From Clavibacter phaseoli (GTDB lineage Bacteria > Actinomycetota > Actinomycetes > Actinomycetales > Microbacteriaceae), in contig NZ_CP040786.1 of the NCBI RefSeq assembly GCF_021922925.1, positions 1,240,001 to 1,304,000 on the forward strand: DNA of 64,000 nucleotides, in the 5' to 3' direction. Under the pieces are notes generated by a model that searched no databases, was not told the origin of the DNA, and was given only the letters and a program-made list of their open reading frames with translations. Numbering within the stretch: the stretch's first letter is position 1; each line of letters starts with the position of its first letter. Below, one piece after another: positions 1 to 8,962 of this stretch. The position numbers and the translations under genes are program-made.

Positions 1-220
1 GCGTCACGACGCTGCCGTGGTCGATGCGGGTGTCGACCACGCCGGGCACGTCGAGTCCCGGGTAGCCCTCGGTGCCCTGGGCGAACGAGGTGATGAGGAG
101 CGTCACGATCACGGCCGCGCCCACCACGAACGCCGCGAGGAAGCCCAGCACCGCGGAGCCGACGACCGACGTGCGGTGCGGGTCGGTGGTGCGGGTCCGG
201 TGCAGGGTGGCGTGCGACAT
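1..220 (-). CDS. Partial hypothetical single-pass membrane protein
   Basis: The 5' part of a gene that runs off the left edge; 73 codons are visible. The ATG at 220 has a GGAG ribosome site 7 nt upstream. The product has a short basic N-terminus (residues 1-18, rich in Thr/Arg/His), one clear hydrophobic segment (about 19-43, with an FLAAFVVGAAVIV core), then a polar part that would lie outside the cell (EGYPGLDVPG). This is the layout of a bitopic protein with an extracytoplasmic C-terminal domain. The family cannot be named because the rest is missing. A palindrome lies over its probable promoter. Confidence 0.6.
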   Translation of the reverse strand, partial: MSHATLHRTRTTDPHRTSVVGSAVLGFLAAFVVGAAVIVTLLITSFAQGTEGYPGLDVPGVVDTRIDHGSVVT

Positions 221-251
221 TGTGGAGCTCCAGGGGTCGATGACCTGAGCC

Positions 252-280
252 ACGGTACCCGCGTCCTCCAAGTGGAGGAC
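252..280 (-). promoter_or_regulatory. Probable promoter and palindromic operator of the edge gene
   Basis: GTCCTCCA (263-270) and TGGAGGAC (273-280) form an 8-bp inverted repeat around a 2-bp centre. Read toward the gene at 220, TACCGT (252-257) could be the -10 box. A -35 box with a 17-bp spacer would then fall inside the palindrome at 275-280. A regulator bound here would cover the -35 region. The regulator is unknown; the symmetry is directly visible, the role is inferred. Confidence 0.4.
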
Positions 281-336
281 AGTCCCCCGATCGGGGAGCG
301 ATCCCGCATCGAGGACGAGGAGAGCGGAGACGAGAA

Positions 337-370
337 GAGCCCCGTCCCTCCGTGAGGAGGAGCGGGGCTC
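337..370 (-). terminator. Terminator hairpin after tRNA-Ala
   Basis: GAGCCCCG (337-344) pairs perfectly with CGGGGCTC (363-370). The interior can add a TCC/GGA-rich stem around a GTGA loop. It lies directly 3' of the minus-strand tRNA-Ala and has no T tract. Confidence 0.6.
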
Positions 371-375
371 GAGGG

Positions 376-448
376 TGGATCTGAGGGGATTCGAACCCCT
401 GACCCCCTGCATGCCATGCAGGTGCGCTACCAACTGCGCCACAGACCC
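376..448 (-). tRNA. tRNA-Ala (anticodon GGC)
   Basis: The reverse strand folds into a full cloverleaf of 73 nt: acceptor GGGTCTG/CAGATCC, D arm GCGC/GCGC, anticodon stem CCTGC/GCAGG with loop ATGGCAT (anticodon GGC, reads GCC/GCT), five-base variable loop, T arm AGGGG/CCCCT with TTCGAAT, and discriminator A. The acceptor contains the G3-U70 wobble that identifies alanine tRNAs. CCA is not encoded. It follows the zinc-ribbon gene on the same strand, so it may be partly read through from the rsfS operon. Confidence 0.95.
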
Positions 449-560
449 GTGATCCGCTTCCCTGCGGAAGCGACTCGTCTACATTACTACACATTCCGAC
501 CACCCCATGACCAGGGCATCCTCGTCGCCGGACGGCGGATGGTCCGACGGCGACGAGGGG

Positions 561-995
561 TCAGTCGAAGAGCTCGCTGAGCCAGCTCTCCTTCTTGCGG
601 CGCTTCCCGCCGTGCCCGTCGCCGTAGCCGTGGCCGCCCGCGGCGGGGTACGCCGACTCGCCGCGGACCCCGTACGCGTCGCCCCGCGATCCGGGGTCGC
701 GGTAGCGGTCGTCGTCCCGGCGACGGTCATCCCCGCGACGGTCGTCATCCCCGCGGCGGTCGTCGTCACGGCGACGGTCGTCGCGGCGCGGATCCGGGTA
801 GCCGCCGAGCGGGGCGGCCGGAGCCGACGGCGACGCGGCCGCCGGAGCGGCGCGCATCTCCTGCTCGGCGCGGTCGAGGATCTTGTCGAGCTCGCCGCGG
901 TCGAGCCAAACCCCGCGGCAGTCCGGGCAGTAGTCGATCTCGACGCCGGCGCGCTCGCTCATCACGAGGGTCGCGGAGTCGTTGGGGCACTTCAT
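561..995 (-). CDS. TFIIB-type zinc-ribbon protein with Asp/Arg repeat tail
   Basis: A 144-residue cytoplasmic protein. The N-terminus carries a zinc ribbon: MKCPND at the start and CPDC at residues 23-26, followed by GVWLDRGELDKIL, typical of the zf-TFIIB (Pfam) family of small bacterial proteins. A short helix and an Ala/Pro linker follow, then a low-complexity block of Asp and Arg (about residues 70-100). The protein ends in a conserved-looking WLSELFD. No enzyme motif is present. It lies just downstream of rsfS on the same strand (49-bp gap) and could be co-transcribed. The family's function is unknown; the charged repeat suggests binding to RNA or another polyanion, which is inference. 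Confidence 0.75.
   Translation of the reverse strand: MKCPNDSATLVMSERAGVEIDYCPDCRGVWLDRGELDKILDRAEQEMRAAPAAASPSAPAAPLGGYPDPRRDDRRRDDDRRGDDDRRGDDRRRDDDRYRDPGSRGDAYGVRGESAYPAAGGHGYGDGHGGKRRKKESWLSELFD
696..788. repeat. Low-complexity repeat encoding DDRR-type units
   Basis: An imperfect tandem repeat of about 12-15 bp built on gtcgtc/cggcg, inside the zinc-ribbon gene (residues about 70-100), encoding alternating Asp and Arg runs. Such repeats expand and contract easily and may vary in length between strains. Confidence 0.6.
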
Positions 996-1044
996 GCGGG
1001 GAGCTCCTCGCGGGTGCCGGGCGTCGCTGCCCGGGGGGATGGGG

Positions 1045-1422
1045 TCAGGATGCGGAGGCCGTCGGCTCGATCTCGAGGGCGACGACGGGGCAGTCCTTCC
1101 AGAGGCGCTCCAGCGAGTAGTACATGCGGTCCTCCTCGGTGAAGACGTGGGCGACGACGTCGCCGAAGTCGAGAAGGATCCAGCGGCCCTCGCTCTTCCC
1201 CTCGCGGCGCAGCGGCTTGGCGCCGGCCTCGATCATCTTGTCCTCGATCTCGTCGGCGACCGCCTGCGCGTTCCGCTCGTTGCGAGCCGAGGCGATGAGG
1301 AAGACGTCGGTGAGGGGCAGGGGCCCGGAGACGTCGAGCGCGACCAGGTCGATGGCCTGCTTGGAGTCGGCAGCGGATGCGGCGACCTTGAGCAGGTCGA
1401 GGGCGCGGGGAGAAGCGGTCAC
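1045..1422 (-). CDS. rsfS: Ribosomal silencing factor RsfS
   Basis: 125 residues, the normal length of the RsfS/Iojap/YbeB family. The core is complete: SKQAIDLVALDVSG, the TDVFLIASARNERNAQAV strand-helix and the GRWILLDFGDVVAHVF segment, which in characterised members binds ribosomal protein L14. The known role is to bind the 50S subunit and block joining with 30S when nutrients are low. It follows nadD and a disordered membrane protein on the same strand; nadD-rsfS is a common actinobacterial pair. The C-terminus is slightly acidic and short, as usual. Confidence 0.95.
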   Translation of the reverse strand: MTASPRALDLLKVAASAADSKQAIDLVALDVSGPLPLTDVFLIASARNERNAQAVADEIEDKMIEAGAKPLRREGKSEGRWILLDFGDVVAHVFTEEDRMYYSLERLWKDCPVVALEIEPTASAS

Positions 1423-1461
1423 AGAGTCCTTCCGGGACGGGTGGGATGGTGCGTCAGACGA

Positions 1462-2979
1462 TCAGAATACATTCGTCATGAACGCGACGATGACGAGGCC
1501 CGCGCCGATGACGGCGACTCCCCCGGCCGTGACGGCCGCGACCACGGGCGCGGTGAAGCGCTTGCGGGGCGGCGGCTGCACGACGGCGCGCGTCGAGGTG
1601 TGGGTGCTGACGGCCCGGCTGGCGCGCACGGGCTCGGAGTCGGATCCGGCGGGGGCGTGGTCGTGGTCGTCGCCCTGCTCGAGGATGCGGTCCATGTCGG
1701 CCGTGTCGAACCGGTCCGGGTGCGTGCCCATCGAGCCGAGGCTGCGGGGCAGGTCGATGGAGCCCGTGATGATGATCTCGCCCGTGCTGTTGAGCGCCTG
1801 CTGCATGTCGTTGGCGTGCGGCACGGACGGGAGGATGAAGTGGTTGCCGGTGTGCGGCTGGTCCTCGTCGACCTGGTCCTGCACCGACCAGTGGCCGGTC
1901 GGCGGGGTGAACGGGGTGCGGGCGTCGGGCGCCTCGATCGTGACGCCCGGCGCCTCGACGACGACGCGGTCCTCGGCCTCGACGCGATCGACCGCGTCCA
2001 CGTCCTCGACCTCGACGCCCTCGGTGGCCGCGGACGCCCGGGTGCCGAACGCCGGCTCGATCACGTGCGCGGCGGATCCGGTGACCCACGGGGCGGGCTC
2101 GAGGGACGGCGCGGGACGCGGATCCTCGTCGCGGCTCGGCACGTGCGAGGCCAGCGGCGGCACGGTCGGCTGCTCGCCGGAGTCGTCCACGTCGCGGTCG
2201 GCGGCGTCGTCGGACGGGACGATGGGCGCGAAGGGCCATGCGGACGGCGTCTCGGAGGAGCGGTCCGCGAGGGCGTCGGCGGCCGTCGAGGACGTCTCGG
2301 GTGTCGTGGTCGTGGTCTCCGAGGTGGCGACCACGCCCTCCTCGGACGCGACCGCGTCAGGGGTCTCGGCGGGAGCGGACCGGCGGTAGGCGCTGCCGTA
2401 GGGGGCGCGCGGACGGGGCGTCGCCCGGGATCCGCGGCCGTAGCGCGCGTACGGCGGGACGGACGGCTCGGTGGCCGGCGTGGGAGGGGCGTCGTCGACG
2501 GGAGCGGCGGTCGATCCCGTCGTGGCGGCGGGCTCCGGAGGGGCGGGGCGGTCGGACCCGTCGGCGTCCTCGCCGTGGTCGGAGCCGCGCTGCTGCCGGG
2601 CTGCCTCCTCGGCCTCGCGGATCGCGCGGAGCTGCCGGCGCGTCAGCACGCCGCCGGACAGCAGGATCGCGGAGGTCTCGGGTCCCACGCCGGGCGCGCT
2701 CAGGGGCTCGGGTGCGGACGACGACGCCTCGGCGGGTCGGTCGTCATCCGCGGCCGCGGCGGGCGCGGTCTCCGACTCGGCCGGAGCCGCGGGGGCCTCC
2801 TCGACCGCGGCGGAGGCGTCCTCCGCCGGCGCGTCGTCGGCCTCGTCGATGCCGAGCTCACGCGCGCGGGCGCGCTCGGCGGCGCGCATCTCGCGGCGGC
2901 TCAGCCCGAGGGTCGCGGGAGCGGGACCGTCGTCGAACGAGGTCGGCCCGGGGTCGGGCGCATCGTGGGAGGGGGTCAT
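1462..2979 (-). CDS. Large disordered protein with C-terminal membrane anchor
   Basis: 505 residues. The start at 2979 is chosen because its ATG overlaps the nadD stop (ATGA), which implies translational coupling. Nearly all of it is Ala/Pro/Glu/Asp/Thr-rich and predicted disordered. The only hydrophobic segment is at the extreme C-terminus (about residues 477-502), so it should be tail-anchored with its bulk in the cytoplasm. Two copies of an [10 protein letters not shown] / [13 protein letters not shown] motif (near residues 26-38 and 108-122) stand out as short charged helices. No catalytic domain is visible. It sits between nadD and rsfS. Function unknown; a membrane scaffold is one possibility. 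A longer in-frame upstream extension only overlaps nadD and is not credible. Confidence 0.75.
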   Translation of the reverse strand: MTPSHDAPDPGPTSFDDGPAPATLGLSRREMRAAERARARELGIDEADDAPAEDASAAVEEAPAAPAESETAPAAAADDDRPAEASSSAPEPLSAPGVGPETSAILLSGGVLTRRQLRAIREAEEAARQQRGSDHGEDADGSDRPAPPEPAATTGSTAAPVDDAPPTPATEPSVPPYARYGRGSRATPRPRAPYGSAYRRSAPAETPDAVASEEGVVATSETTTTTPETSSTAADALADRSSETPSAWPFAPIVPSDDAADRDVDDSGEQPTVPPLASHVPSRDEDPRPAPSLEPAPWVTGSAAHVIEPAFGTRASAATEGVEVEDVDAVDRVEAEDRVVVEAPGVTIEAPDARTPFTPPTGHWSVQDQVDEDQPHTGNHFILPSVPHANDMQQALNSTGEIIITGSIDLPRSLGSMGTHPDRFDTADMDRILEQGDDHDHAPAGSDSEPVRASRAVSTHTSTRAVVQPPPRKRFTAPVVAAVTAGGVAVIGAGLVIVAFMTNVF

Positions 2980-3578
2980 TGCGGGCTCCGATACAGGTGG
3001 TGCTTGGAGATGTACTGGACGACTCCGTCGGGGACGAGGTACCACACGGGGAAGCCCCGTCCGACACGGGCCCGGCAGTCGGTCGAGGAGATCGCCAGCG
3101 CCGGGACCTCCAGCAATCTTACGTCGGCGTGCGGGAGGCCGCTCTCGGTCAGGTCGTGGCCGGGACGGGTGACGGCGACGAAGTGCGCCAGGTCCCACAG
3201 CTCGGCGACGTCCTTCCAGCCGAGGATCTGCTGGATCGCGTCCGCGCCCGTGATGAAGAAGAGCTCCGCGTCCGGGTGCGTGCGCCGGATGTCGCGGAGC
3301 GTGTCGATCGTGTACGTGGTGCCCGCGCGGTCGATGTCGACGCGGCTCACGGTGAAGCGCGGGTTGGCCGCGGTCGCGATCACGGTCATCAGGTAGCGGT
3401 GCTCGCCGTCCGTGACCGTCTGCTTCTGCCACGGCTGCCCGGTGGGGACGAAGATCACCTCGTCGAGCTGGAGGTGCTGCTGCACCTCGCTCGCCGCGAC
3501 GAGGTGGCCGTTGTGGATGGGGTCGAACGTGCCGCCCATGACCCCGATGCGGAGGCGCGGGGTCGCGGGTGTCGTCAT
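2976..3578 (-). CDS. nadD: Nicotinate-nucleotide adenylyltransferase NadD
   Basis: 200 residues. It transfers AMP from ATP to nicotinate mononucleotide, giving deamido-NAD, the step before NadE (also in this window at 63175-63996). The nucleotidyltransferase signature [11 protein letters not shown] is at residues 15-25 and the second ATP-binding motif SSTDCR (S-S/T-x-x-R type) at 164-169. The start at 3578 places the signature at the usual distance from the N-terminus; the longer open frame upstream runs into the neighbouring small gene and lacks family similarity. Its stop overlaps the next gene by ATGA. Confidence 0.95.
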   Translation of the reverse strand: MTTPATPRLRIGVMGGTFDPIHNGHLVAASEVQQHLQLDEVIFVPTGQPWQKQTVTDGEHRYLMTVIATAANPRFTVSRVDIDRAGTTYTIDTLRDIRRTHPDAELFFITGADAIQQILGWKDVAELWDLAHFVAVTRPGHDLTESGLPHADVRLLEVPALAISSTDCRARVGRGFPVWYLVPDGVVQYISKHHLYRSPQ

Positions 3579-3595
3579 CTGGCGGGTGCTCGCGC

Positions 3596-3811
3596 TCAGT
3601 GCGTCGAGTCGGCGGTGCCGTGGCCCTGCTCGGCGACGGGGGGCTTGCCCCACTTCTCCGAGTGGCGGTTGCTCACGTCGCGGAAGCTGAACATGACCAC
3701 CCCGAGCGCGACGAACACGACGGCCGCGACGGCCGGGAACACCCACAGCGGAGCGGCGAGCTCCATGGCGTGCTCGGTCTCGGCGAGGATGGTGGTGGTC
3801 AGCGCGTGCAT
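3596..3811 (-). CDS. Small single-pass membrane protein
   Basis: 71 residues. One hydrophobic segment (about 22-42, [20 protein letters not shown]) is followed by [12 protein letters not shown] and a His/Gly-rich tail. GGAG lies 5 nt before the ATG at 3811, supporting that start. It sits 17 bp upstream of nadD on the same strand, in the obgE-proBA-nadD cluster. I recognise the type as a small uncharacterised actinobacterial membrane protein but cannot give a function. The second ATG (residue 16) is a weaker alternative start. Confidence 0.65.
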   Translation of the reverse strand: MHALTTTILAETEHAMELAAPLWVFPAVAAVVFVALGVVMFSFRDVSNRHSEKWGKPPVAEQGHGTADSTH

Positions 3812-3909
3812 GGGATCTCCGTTCGTGGCACGCCCCGTCGAGCGGAGGCGGCGCCTGCCATCCTACCGGCGGGCCCCCGCACGGGGCGCACCCGCGGCCG
3901 GGCGCGCCG

Positions 3910-5226
3910 TCAGCCGCGGACCTGGCCGCTCCCCCGCACGACCCACTTGGTGCTGGTGAGCTCCTGGAGTCCCATCGGACCGCGTGCGTGCAGCTTCTGC
4001 GTGGAGATGCCGACCTCCGCGCCGAACCCGAACTCGGATCCGTCGGTGAAGCGCGTGGACGCGTTGACCATGACGACGGCCGAGTCCACGGCGGCGAGGA
4101 AGCGCTCGGCCACGGCGAGGTCGGCCGTGACGATGGACTCGGTGTGGTGCGTCGACCATCGGGCGATGTGGGCGACGGCGTCCTTCACGGAGTCGACGAC
4201 GCGCACGGCCAGGTCGAGCGAGAGGTACTCGGCGGCCCAGTCGTCGTCGGTGGCGGGGACCGCGTCGGGCCACAGCGCGCGCACCGCGGCGTCGCCGTGC
4301 ACGGTCACGCCGCGGTCGCGGAGGGCGTCGAGCACGGCGGGCAGGATCCGGGCCGCGGCGTCGCGGTGGACGAGGAGCGTCTCCATCGCGTTGCACACGC
4401 TCGGGCGGCTGACCTTGGCGTCGACCGCGATGTCGACGGCCATGCGCGCGTCGGCCGACGCGTCGAGGTAGACGTGGACGACGCCCGCCCCGGTCTCGAT
4501 GACGGGCACGGTGGACTCCTCCACGACGGTGCGGATGAGCTCGGCGGACCCCCGTGGCACGAGCACGTCCACGAGGCCGCGCGCCCGCATGAGCCGGGCG
4601 GCGCCCGCGCGGCCGTGCGCGTCGACCGTCTGCACCGAGTCCGCGGGGAGGCCGGCGCGCTCGAGGGCGCCGCGCATCACGTCGACGAGGACGGCGTTGG
4701 TGCGGAGCGCGGCGGATCCCCCGCGCAGCACGACGGCGTTCCCGCTCTTGAGGGCGAGGGCCGCGATGTCGACCGTGACGTTGGGTCGCGCCTCGTAGAT
4801 CGCGCCGACGACGCCGAAGGGCACGCGCACCTGCGAGAGCAGCAGGCCGTTCGGGAGCGTGCGGCCGCGGACGACGTGGCCGAGCGGGTCGTCGAGCGCG
4901 CGGATCCCGGAGACGGCGTCGGCGAGCGACGCCACGCGCCGCGCGTCGAGCGTCAGCCGGTCGAGGAGGCCGGTCGCCAGCCCGGATGCACGGCCCGCGG
5001 CGAGGTCGGCGGCGTTCGCGGCGACGATGCGGTCGGACGCGTCGACGAGGGCGACCGCGACGGCGTCGAGCGCCGCGTCGCGCCGGACCGACGTGCTGGC
5101 GGCGAGGGCCGTGGACGCCGCCCGGCCGGCCACGAGGATCCGCTCGAGGTCGTCAGCGGGGTGGGAGTCCTCCGGGATGACGTCGGCGGGTAGGACGGCG
5201 GAGGCGCCGGGGGCGTTCGAGGGCAT
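3910..5226 (-). CDS. proA: Glutamate-5-semialdehyde dehydrogenase (gamma-glutamyl phosphate reductase)
   Basis: 438 residues. It reduces gamma-glutamyl phosphate with NADPH to glutamate semialdehyde, the second step of proline synthesis. The aldehyde dehydrogenase fold is complete: [21 protein letters not shown], and the catalytic cysteine region [15 protein letters not shown] (Cys near residue 280), ending in [22 protein letters not shown]. It follows proB on the same strand after 49 bp. A TAGGCT hexamer 7 nt before its ATG suggests it also has its own leaderless transcript. About the first 25 residues (to about HPADDLE) are poorly conserved. Confidence 0.96.
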   Translation of the reverse strand: MPSNAPGASAVLPADVIPEDSHPADDLERILVAGRAASTALAASTSVRRDAALDAVAVALVDASDRIVAANAADLAAGRASGLATGLLDRLTLDARRVASLADAVSGIRALDDPLGHVVRGRTLPNGLLLSQVRVPFGVVGAIYEARPNVTVDIAALALKSGNAVVLRGGSAALRTNAVLVDVMRGALERAGLPADSVQTVDAHGRAGAARLMRARGLVDVLVPRGSAELIRTVVEESTVPVIETGAGVVHVYLDASADARMAVDIAVDAKVSRPSVCNAMETLLVHRDAAARILPAVLDALRDRGVTVHGDAAVRALWPDAVPATDDDWAAEYLSLDLAVRVVDSVKDAVAHIARWSTHHTESIVTADLAVAERFLAAVDSAVVMVNASTRFTDGSEFGFGAEVGISTQKLHARGPMGLQELTSTKWVVRGSGQVRG

Positions 5227-5239
5227 GCACGGCAGCCTA
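5227..5239 (-). promoter_or_regulatory. Leaderless -10 box of proA
   Basis: TAGGCT (5234-5239, read on the minus strand) ends 7 nt before the proA ATG at 5226. There is no Shine-Dalgarno sequence between them. No good -35 box is visible at 17 bp. Confidence 0.5.
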
Positions 5240-5275
5240 GCCAGGCGCGCCGGCCCGGGAGCGTCGACGGGCGGC

Positions 5276-6055
5276 TCAGCCGCGGGGCGCGAACCAGGTG
5301 CCGACGGGGGCGCCGTCGAGGGCCTCCGCCACCTGCGCGGTCGACGTGAGCAGGACCCCGGTGCCGGCCTCGGCGGCGAGGCGCGCGGCGGCGACCTTCG
5401 TCACCGCTCCCCCGGTGCCCACGCCCGTGCCCGTGCTGCCGATCTCGACGCCCTCGAGCTCGTCGCCGAACGCTACGTGCTCGATGCGTCGGGCACCGGG
5501 CTCCTGGGGCGGCCGCGTGTAGAGCGCGTCCACGTCCGAGAGGAGGAGCAGCAGGTCGGCGTCGACCAGCCGGGCGACGAGCGCGGCGAGCCGGTCGTTG
5601 TCGCCGAAGCGGATCTCGTGCGTGGCCACGGTGTCGTTCTCGTTGACGATCGGCAGCAGCCGGAGCCCCAGCAGGCGCTCCATGGCGCGCTGCGCGTTCT
5701 CGCGGTGGTCGGGCGCCGCGAGGTCGCCGGCCGTGAGGAGCACCTGGCCCGCGACGATGCCGTAGCGGTCGAGGCTCTCCTGGTAGCGGAAGATCAGCAC
5801 GCTCTGGCCGACCGCGGCGGCGGCCTGCTGCGTGGCGAGGTCGGCCGGGCGGTCGTCCAGCCGGAGGAAGGGCATCCCCGTCGCGATGGCGCCGGAGGAG
5901 ACGAGGACGATCTCGGCTCCCCGTGCGTGCGCCGACGCGATCGCGTCCACGAGGGGCGCGATCTGGCCGGCGTTCTCCCCGCTGATGGAGGACGAGCCGA
6001 CCTTCACGACGATGCGCCGCGCGGACGCGACGCCCGCGCGCGTGGCCGTGCCCAC
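5276..6055 (-). CDS. proB: Glutamate 5-kinase, short form
   Basis: 259 residues. It phosphorylates the gamma-carboxyl of glutamate with ATP, the first and feedback-regulated step of proline synthesis. The amino-acid-kinase fold is complete: VVKVGSSSI near residue 15, [28 protein letters not shown] and GTGGAVTKV. It has no C-terminal PUA domain, unlike the roughly 370-residue enterobacterial enzyme; such short forms are known. The start is GTG at 6055, only 3 nt after the obgE stop, which indicates tight coupling with obgE. Confidence 0.95.
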   Translation of the reverse strand: MGTATRAGVASARRIVVKVGSSSISGENAGQIAPLVDAIASAHARGAEIVLVSSGAIATGMPFLRLDDRPADLATQQAAAAVGQSVLIFRYQESLDRYGIVAGQVLLTAGDLAAPDHRENAQRAMERLLGLRLLPIVNENDTVATHEIRFGDNDRLAALVARLVDADLLLLLSDVDALYTRPPQEPGARRIEHVAFGDELEGVEIGSTGTGVGTGGAVTKVAAARLAAEAGTGVLLTSTAQVAEALDGAPVGTWFAPRG

Positions 6056-6058
6056 CCG

Positions 6059-7615
<1,557 letters not shown>

Positions 7616-7643
7616 CTAGAGGTGTTCCCCGCGAAACGCACGC

Positions 7644-7670
7644 AAGGGCGGGCCGAGGAGGCCCGCCCTT
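7644..7670 (-). terminator. Hairpin between rpmA and obgE
   Basis: AAGGGCGGGCC (7644-7654) and GGCCCGCCCTT (7660-7670) form an 11-bp perfect stem with a 5-nt loop. It is likely a terminator or attenuator that reduces read-through from the highly expressed rplU-rpmA pair into obgE. Confidence 0.65.
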
Positions 7671-7719
7671 GAGGTGCTGCGCGGCAGTGCCGCTGCAGGG
7701 TCCGTGCTGTCGGCCTGCG

Positions 7720-7974
7720 CTAGGCCGGGACGACGATGTTGACGACCTTGCGGCCGCCCTTGACGCCGAACTCCACCGAGCCGGCGGAGAGGGCGAACAG
7801 CGTGTCGTCGCCGCCACGCCCGACGTTGACGCCGGGGTGGAAGTGCGTGCCGCGCTGGCGGACGATGATCTCGCCGGCGCCGACGACCTGGCCGCCGAAG
7901 CGCTTCACGCCGAGGCGCTGGGCGTTCGAGTCACGGCCGTTGCGGGTAGAGCTCGCGCCCTTCTTGTGTGCCAT
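7720..7974 (-). CDS. rpmA: 50S ribosomal protein L27
   Basis: 84 residues, full length. [19 protein letters not shown] is the family N-terminus without the cleavable leader found in Firmicutes, so the N-terminal tail that reaches the peptidyl-transferase centre is encoded directly. [17 protein letters not shown] and [16 protein letters not shown] complete the signature. It follows rplU by 24 bp, in one operon. Confidence 0.98.
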   Translation of the reverse strand: MAHKKGASSTRNGRDSNAQRLGVKRFGGQVVGAGEIIVRQRGTHFHPGVNVGRGGDDTLFALSAGSVEFGVKGGRKVVNIVVPA

Positions 7975-7998
7975 CTGCTTCTCCCTGCGTTCTCAGTG

Positions 7999-8307
7999 CT
8001 AGTTGATCTCGGTGACCTGGACGCGCGTGAGGTCCTGGCGGTGCCCCTGGCGCTTCTTGTACCCGGTCTTGTTCTTGAACTTCTGGATGACGATCTTGGG
8101 ACCGCGGAGGTCGTTCAGGATCTCGGCGCTGACGGTGACGTCGGCGAGCTTCGCGGCGTCCGTGGTGATGGTGTCGCCGTCGACGAGCAGGACCGCGGGG
8201 AGCACGACCTTGCCGCTCTGCTGGTTCTTGACCCGGTCCATCGTGACGATGGTCCCGACCTCGACCTTCTCCTGCCGACCGCCGGCGCGCACAACTGCGT
8301 AAACCAC
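7999..8307 (-). CDS. rplU: 50S ribosomal protein L21
   Basis: 102 residues, full length, beginning with the family's [17 protein letters not shown] and ending [24 protein letters not shown], which contacts 23S rRNA. The start is GTG (8307), the only one that matches the family N-terminus. A strong promoter lies about 120 nt upstream. Confidence 0.98.
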
Positions 8308-8461
8308 TTTTCCGTACCTGTTTTCTCTCGCGGGCTTGACTCACTGGGGACTTGACGCCCTGTGGCCCGAATCATTGGAGGAAGTCTGCCGCAGGCGCAC
8401 GATCTCTGGGGATCGGCGCATGCCAGCGACTCACGTTACCGGAACGCCGGACAGGGGTCAA
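8308..8461 (-). promoter_or_regulatory. Promoter and leader of rplU-rpmA
   Basis: On the minus strand TTGACC (8456-8461) and TAACGT (8433-8438) are separated by exactly 17 bp, a near-consensus housekeeping promoter and the best -35/-10 pair in the window. Transcription should start near 8426, leaving a leader of about 120 nt before the GTG at 8307. I could not assign the leader to a known ribosomal-protein leader family. Confidence 0.7.
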
Positions 8462-8586
8462 ACTCCAGGCCCCCGGCGTCCTCGGTCGATCATACGCGAG
8501 CCGGCGCCCGTCCCGCCGCATGCGCGCCGGGCGCGTCGCGCGTGTCCCGTCCGCTCCCCCGGACCGCCGACGCGGCGCCGCCTGCC

Positions 8587-8598
8587 TAAGCTCGCAGC
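8587..8598 (+). promoter_or_regulatory. Leaderless -10 box of the DUF4031 gene
   Basis: TAAGCT (8587-8592) lies 6 nt before the ATG at 8599, with no ribosome-binding site between. Confidence 0.5.
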
Positions 8599-8877
8599 AT
8601 GAGCGTGCTCCTCGACCGACCGGCCTGGCCCGCGCACGGCCGGCTCTGGGCACACCTCGTGAGCGACGCGTCGCTCGAGGAGCTGCACGCCTTCGCCCGC
8701 GCCGCCGGGATCCCGGAGCGCGCCTTCGACCGCGACCACTACGACGTGCCCGAGGAGCGGCACGCGGAGCTGGTGGCGCGCGGCGCCGAGCCGGTCTCCA
8801 ACCGCGACCTCGTGCGCCGGCTGCAGGCGAGCGGCCTGCGGGTCACCCAGCGGGAGCGGCGCGCGCCCGGCTCCTGA
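8599..8877 (+). CDS. DUF4031 domain-containing protein
   Basis: 92 residues. The whole protein matches the DUF4031 pattern as I know it: SVLLDRPAWPAHGRLWAHLVSD, then LHAFARAAGIPERAFDRDHYDVPEERH and a C-terminal L(V/A)RRLQASGLR. Conserved Trp, His and Asp residues suggest a small enzyme, but none is characterised that I can name. It is a single gene, divergent from rplU and convergent with the RNase E/G gene, from which a long hairpin separates it. Confidence 0.8.
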   Translation: MSVLLDRPAWPAHGRLWAHLVSDASLEELHAFARAAGIPERAFDRDHYDVPEERHAELVARGAEPVSNRDLVRRLQASGLRVTQRERRAPGS

Positions 8878-8893
8878 CCGCGCGTGGTCGACG

Positions 8894-8935
8894 ACGACCG
8901 AGGGCCCGGAGCGGATGCTCCGGGCCCTCGGTCGT
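8894..8935. terminator. Bidirectional terminator between DUF4031 gene and rne
   Basis: A 19-bp perfect stem, arms 8894-8912 and 8917-8935, beginning ACGACCGAGG, with a GGAT loop. It serves two convergent genes. There is no T tract after either arm; the base of the stem is ACGA/TCGT. Confidence 0.85.
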
Positions 8936-8962
8936 GCGGCCGCCGAGCGGGCGGCCGACGCG

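Noticed and set aside
982..3396. Long plus-strand open frame (804 codons) opposite rsfS, the disordered protein and nadD
   Set aside because: It is antisense to well-recognised genes. At this GC content stop codons are rare in most frames; the translation is Arg/Gly/Val-rich without any family motif.
5276..6055. Truncated proB (missing C-terminal PUA domain) as a broken gene
   Set aside because: The kinase domain is complete and the short form without PUA is a known natural variant; the stop is followed by normal spacing to proA.
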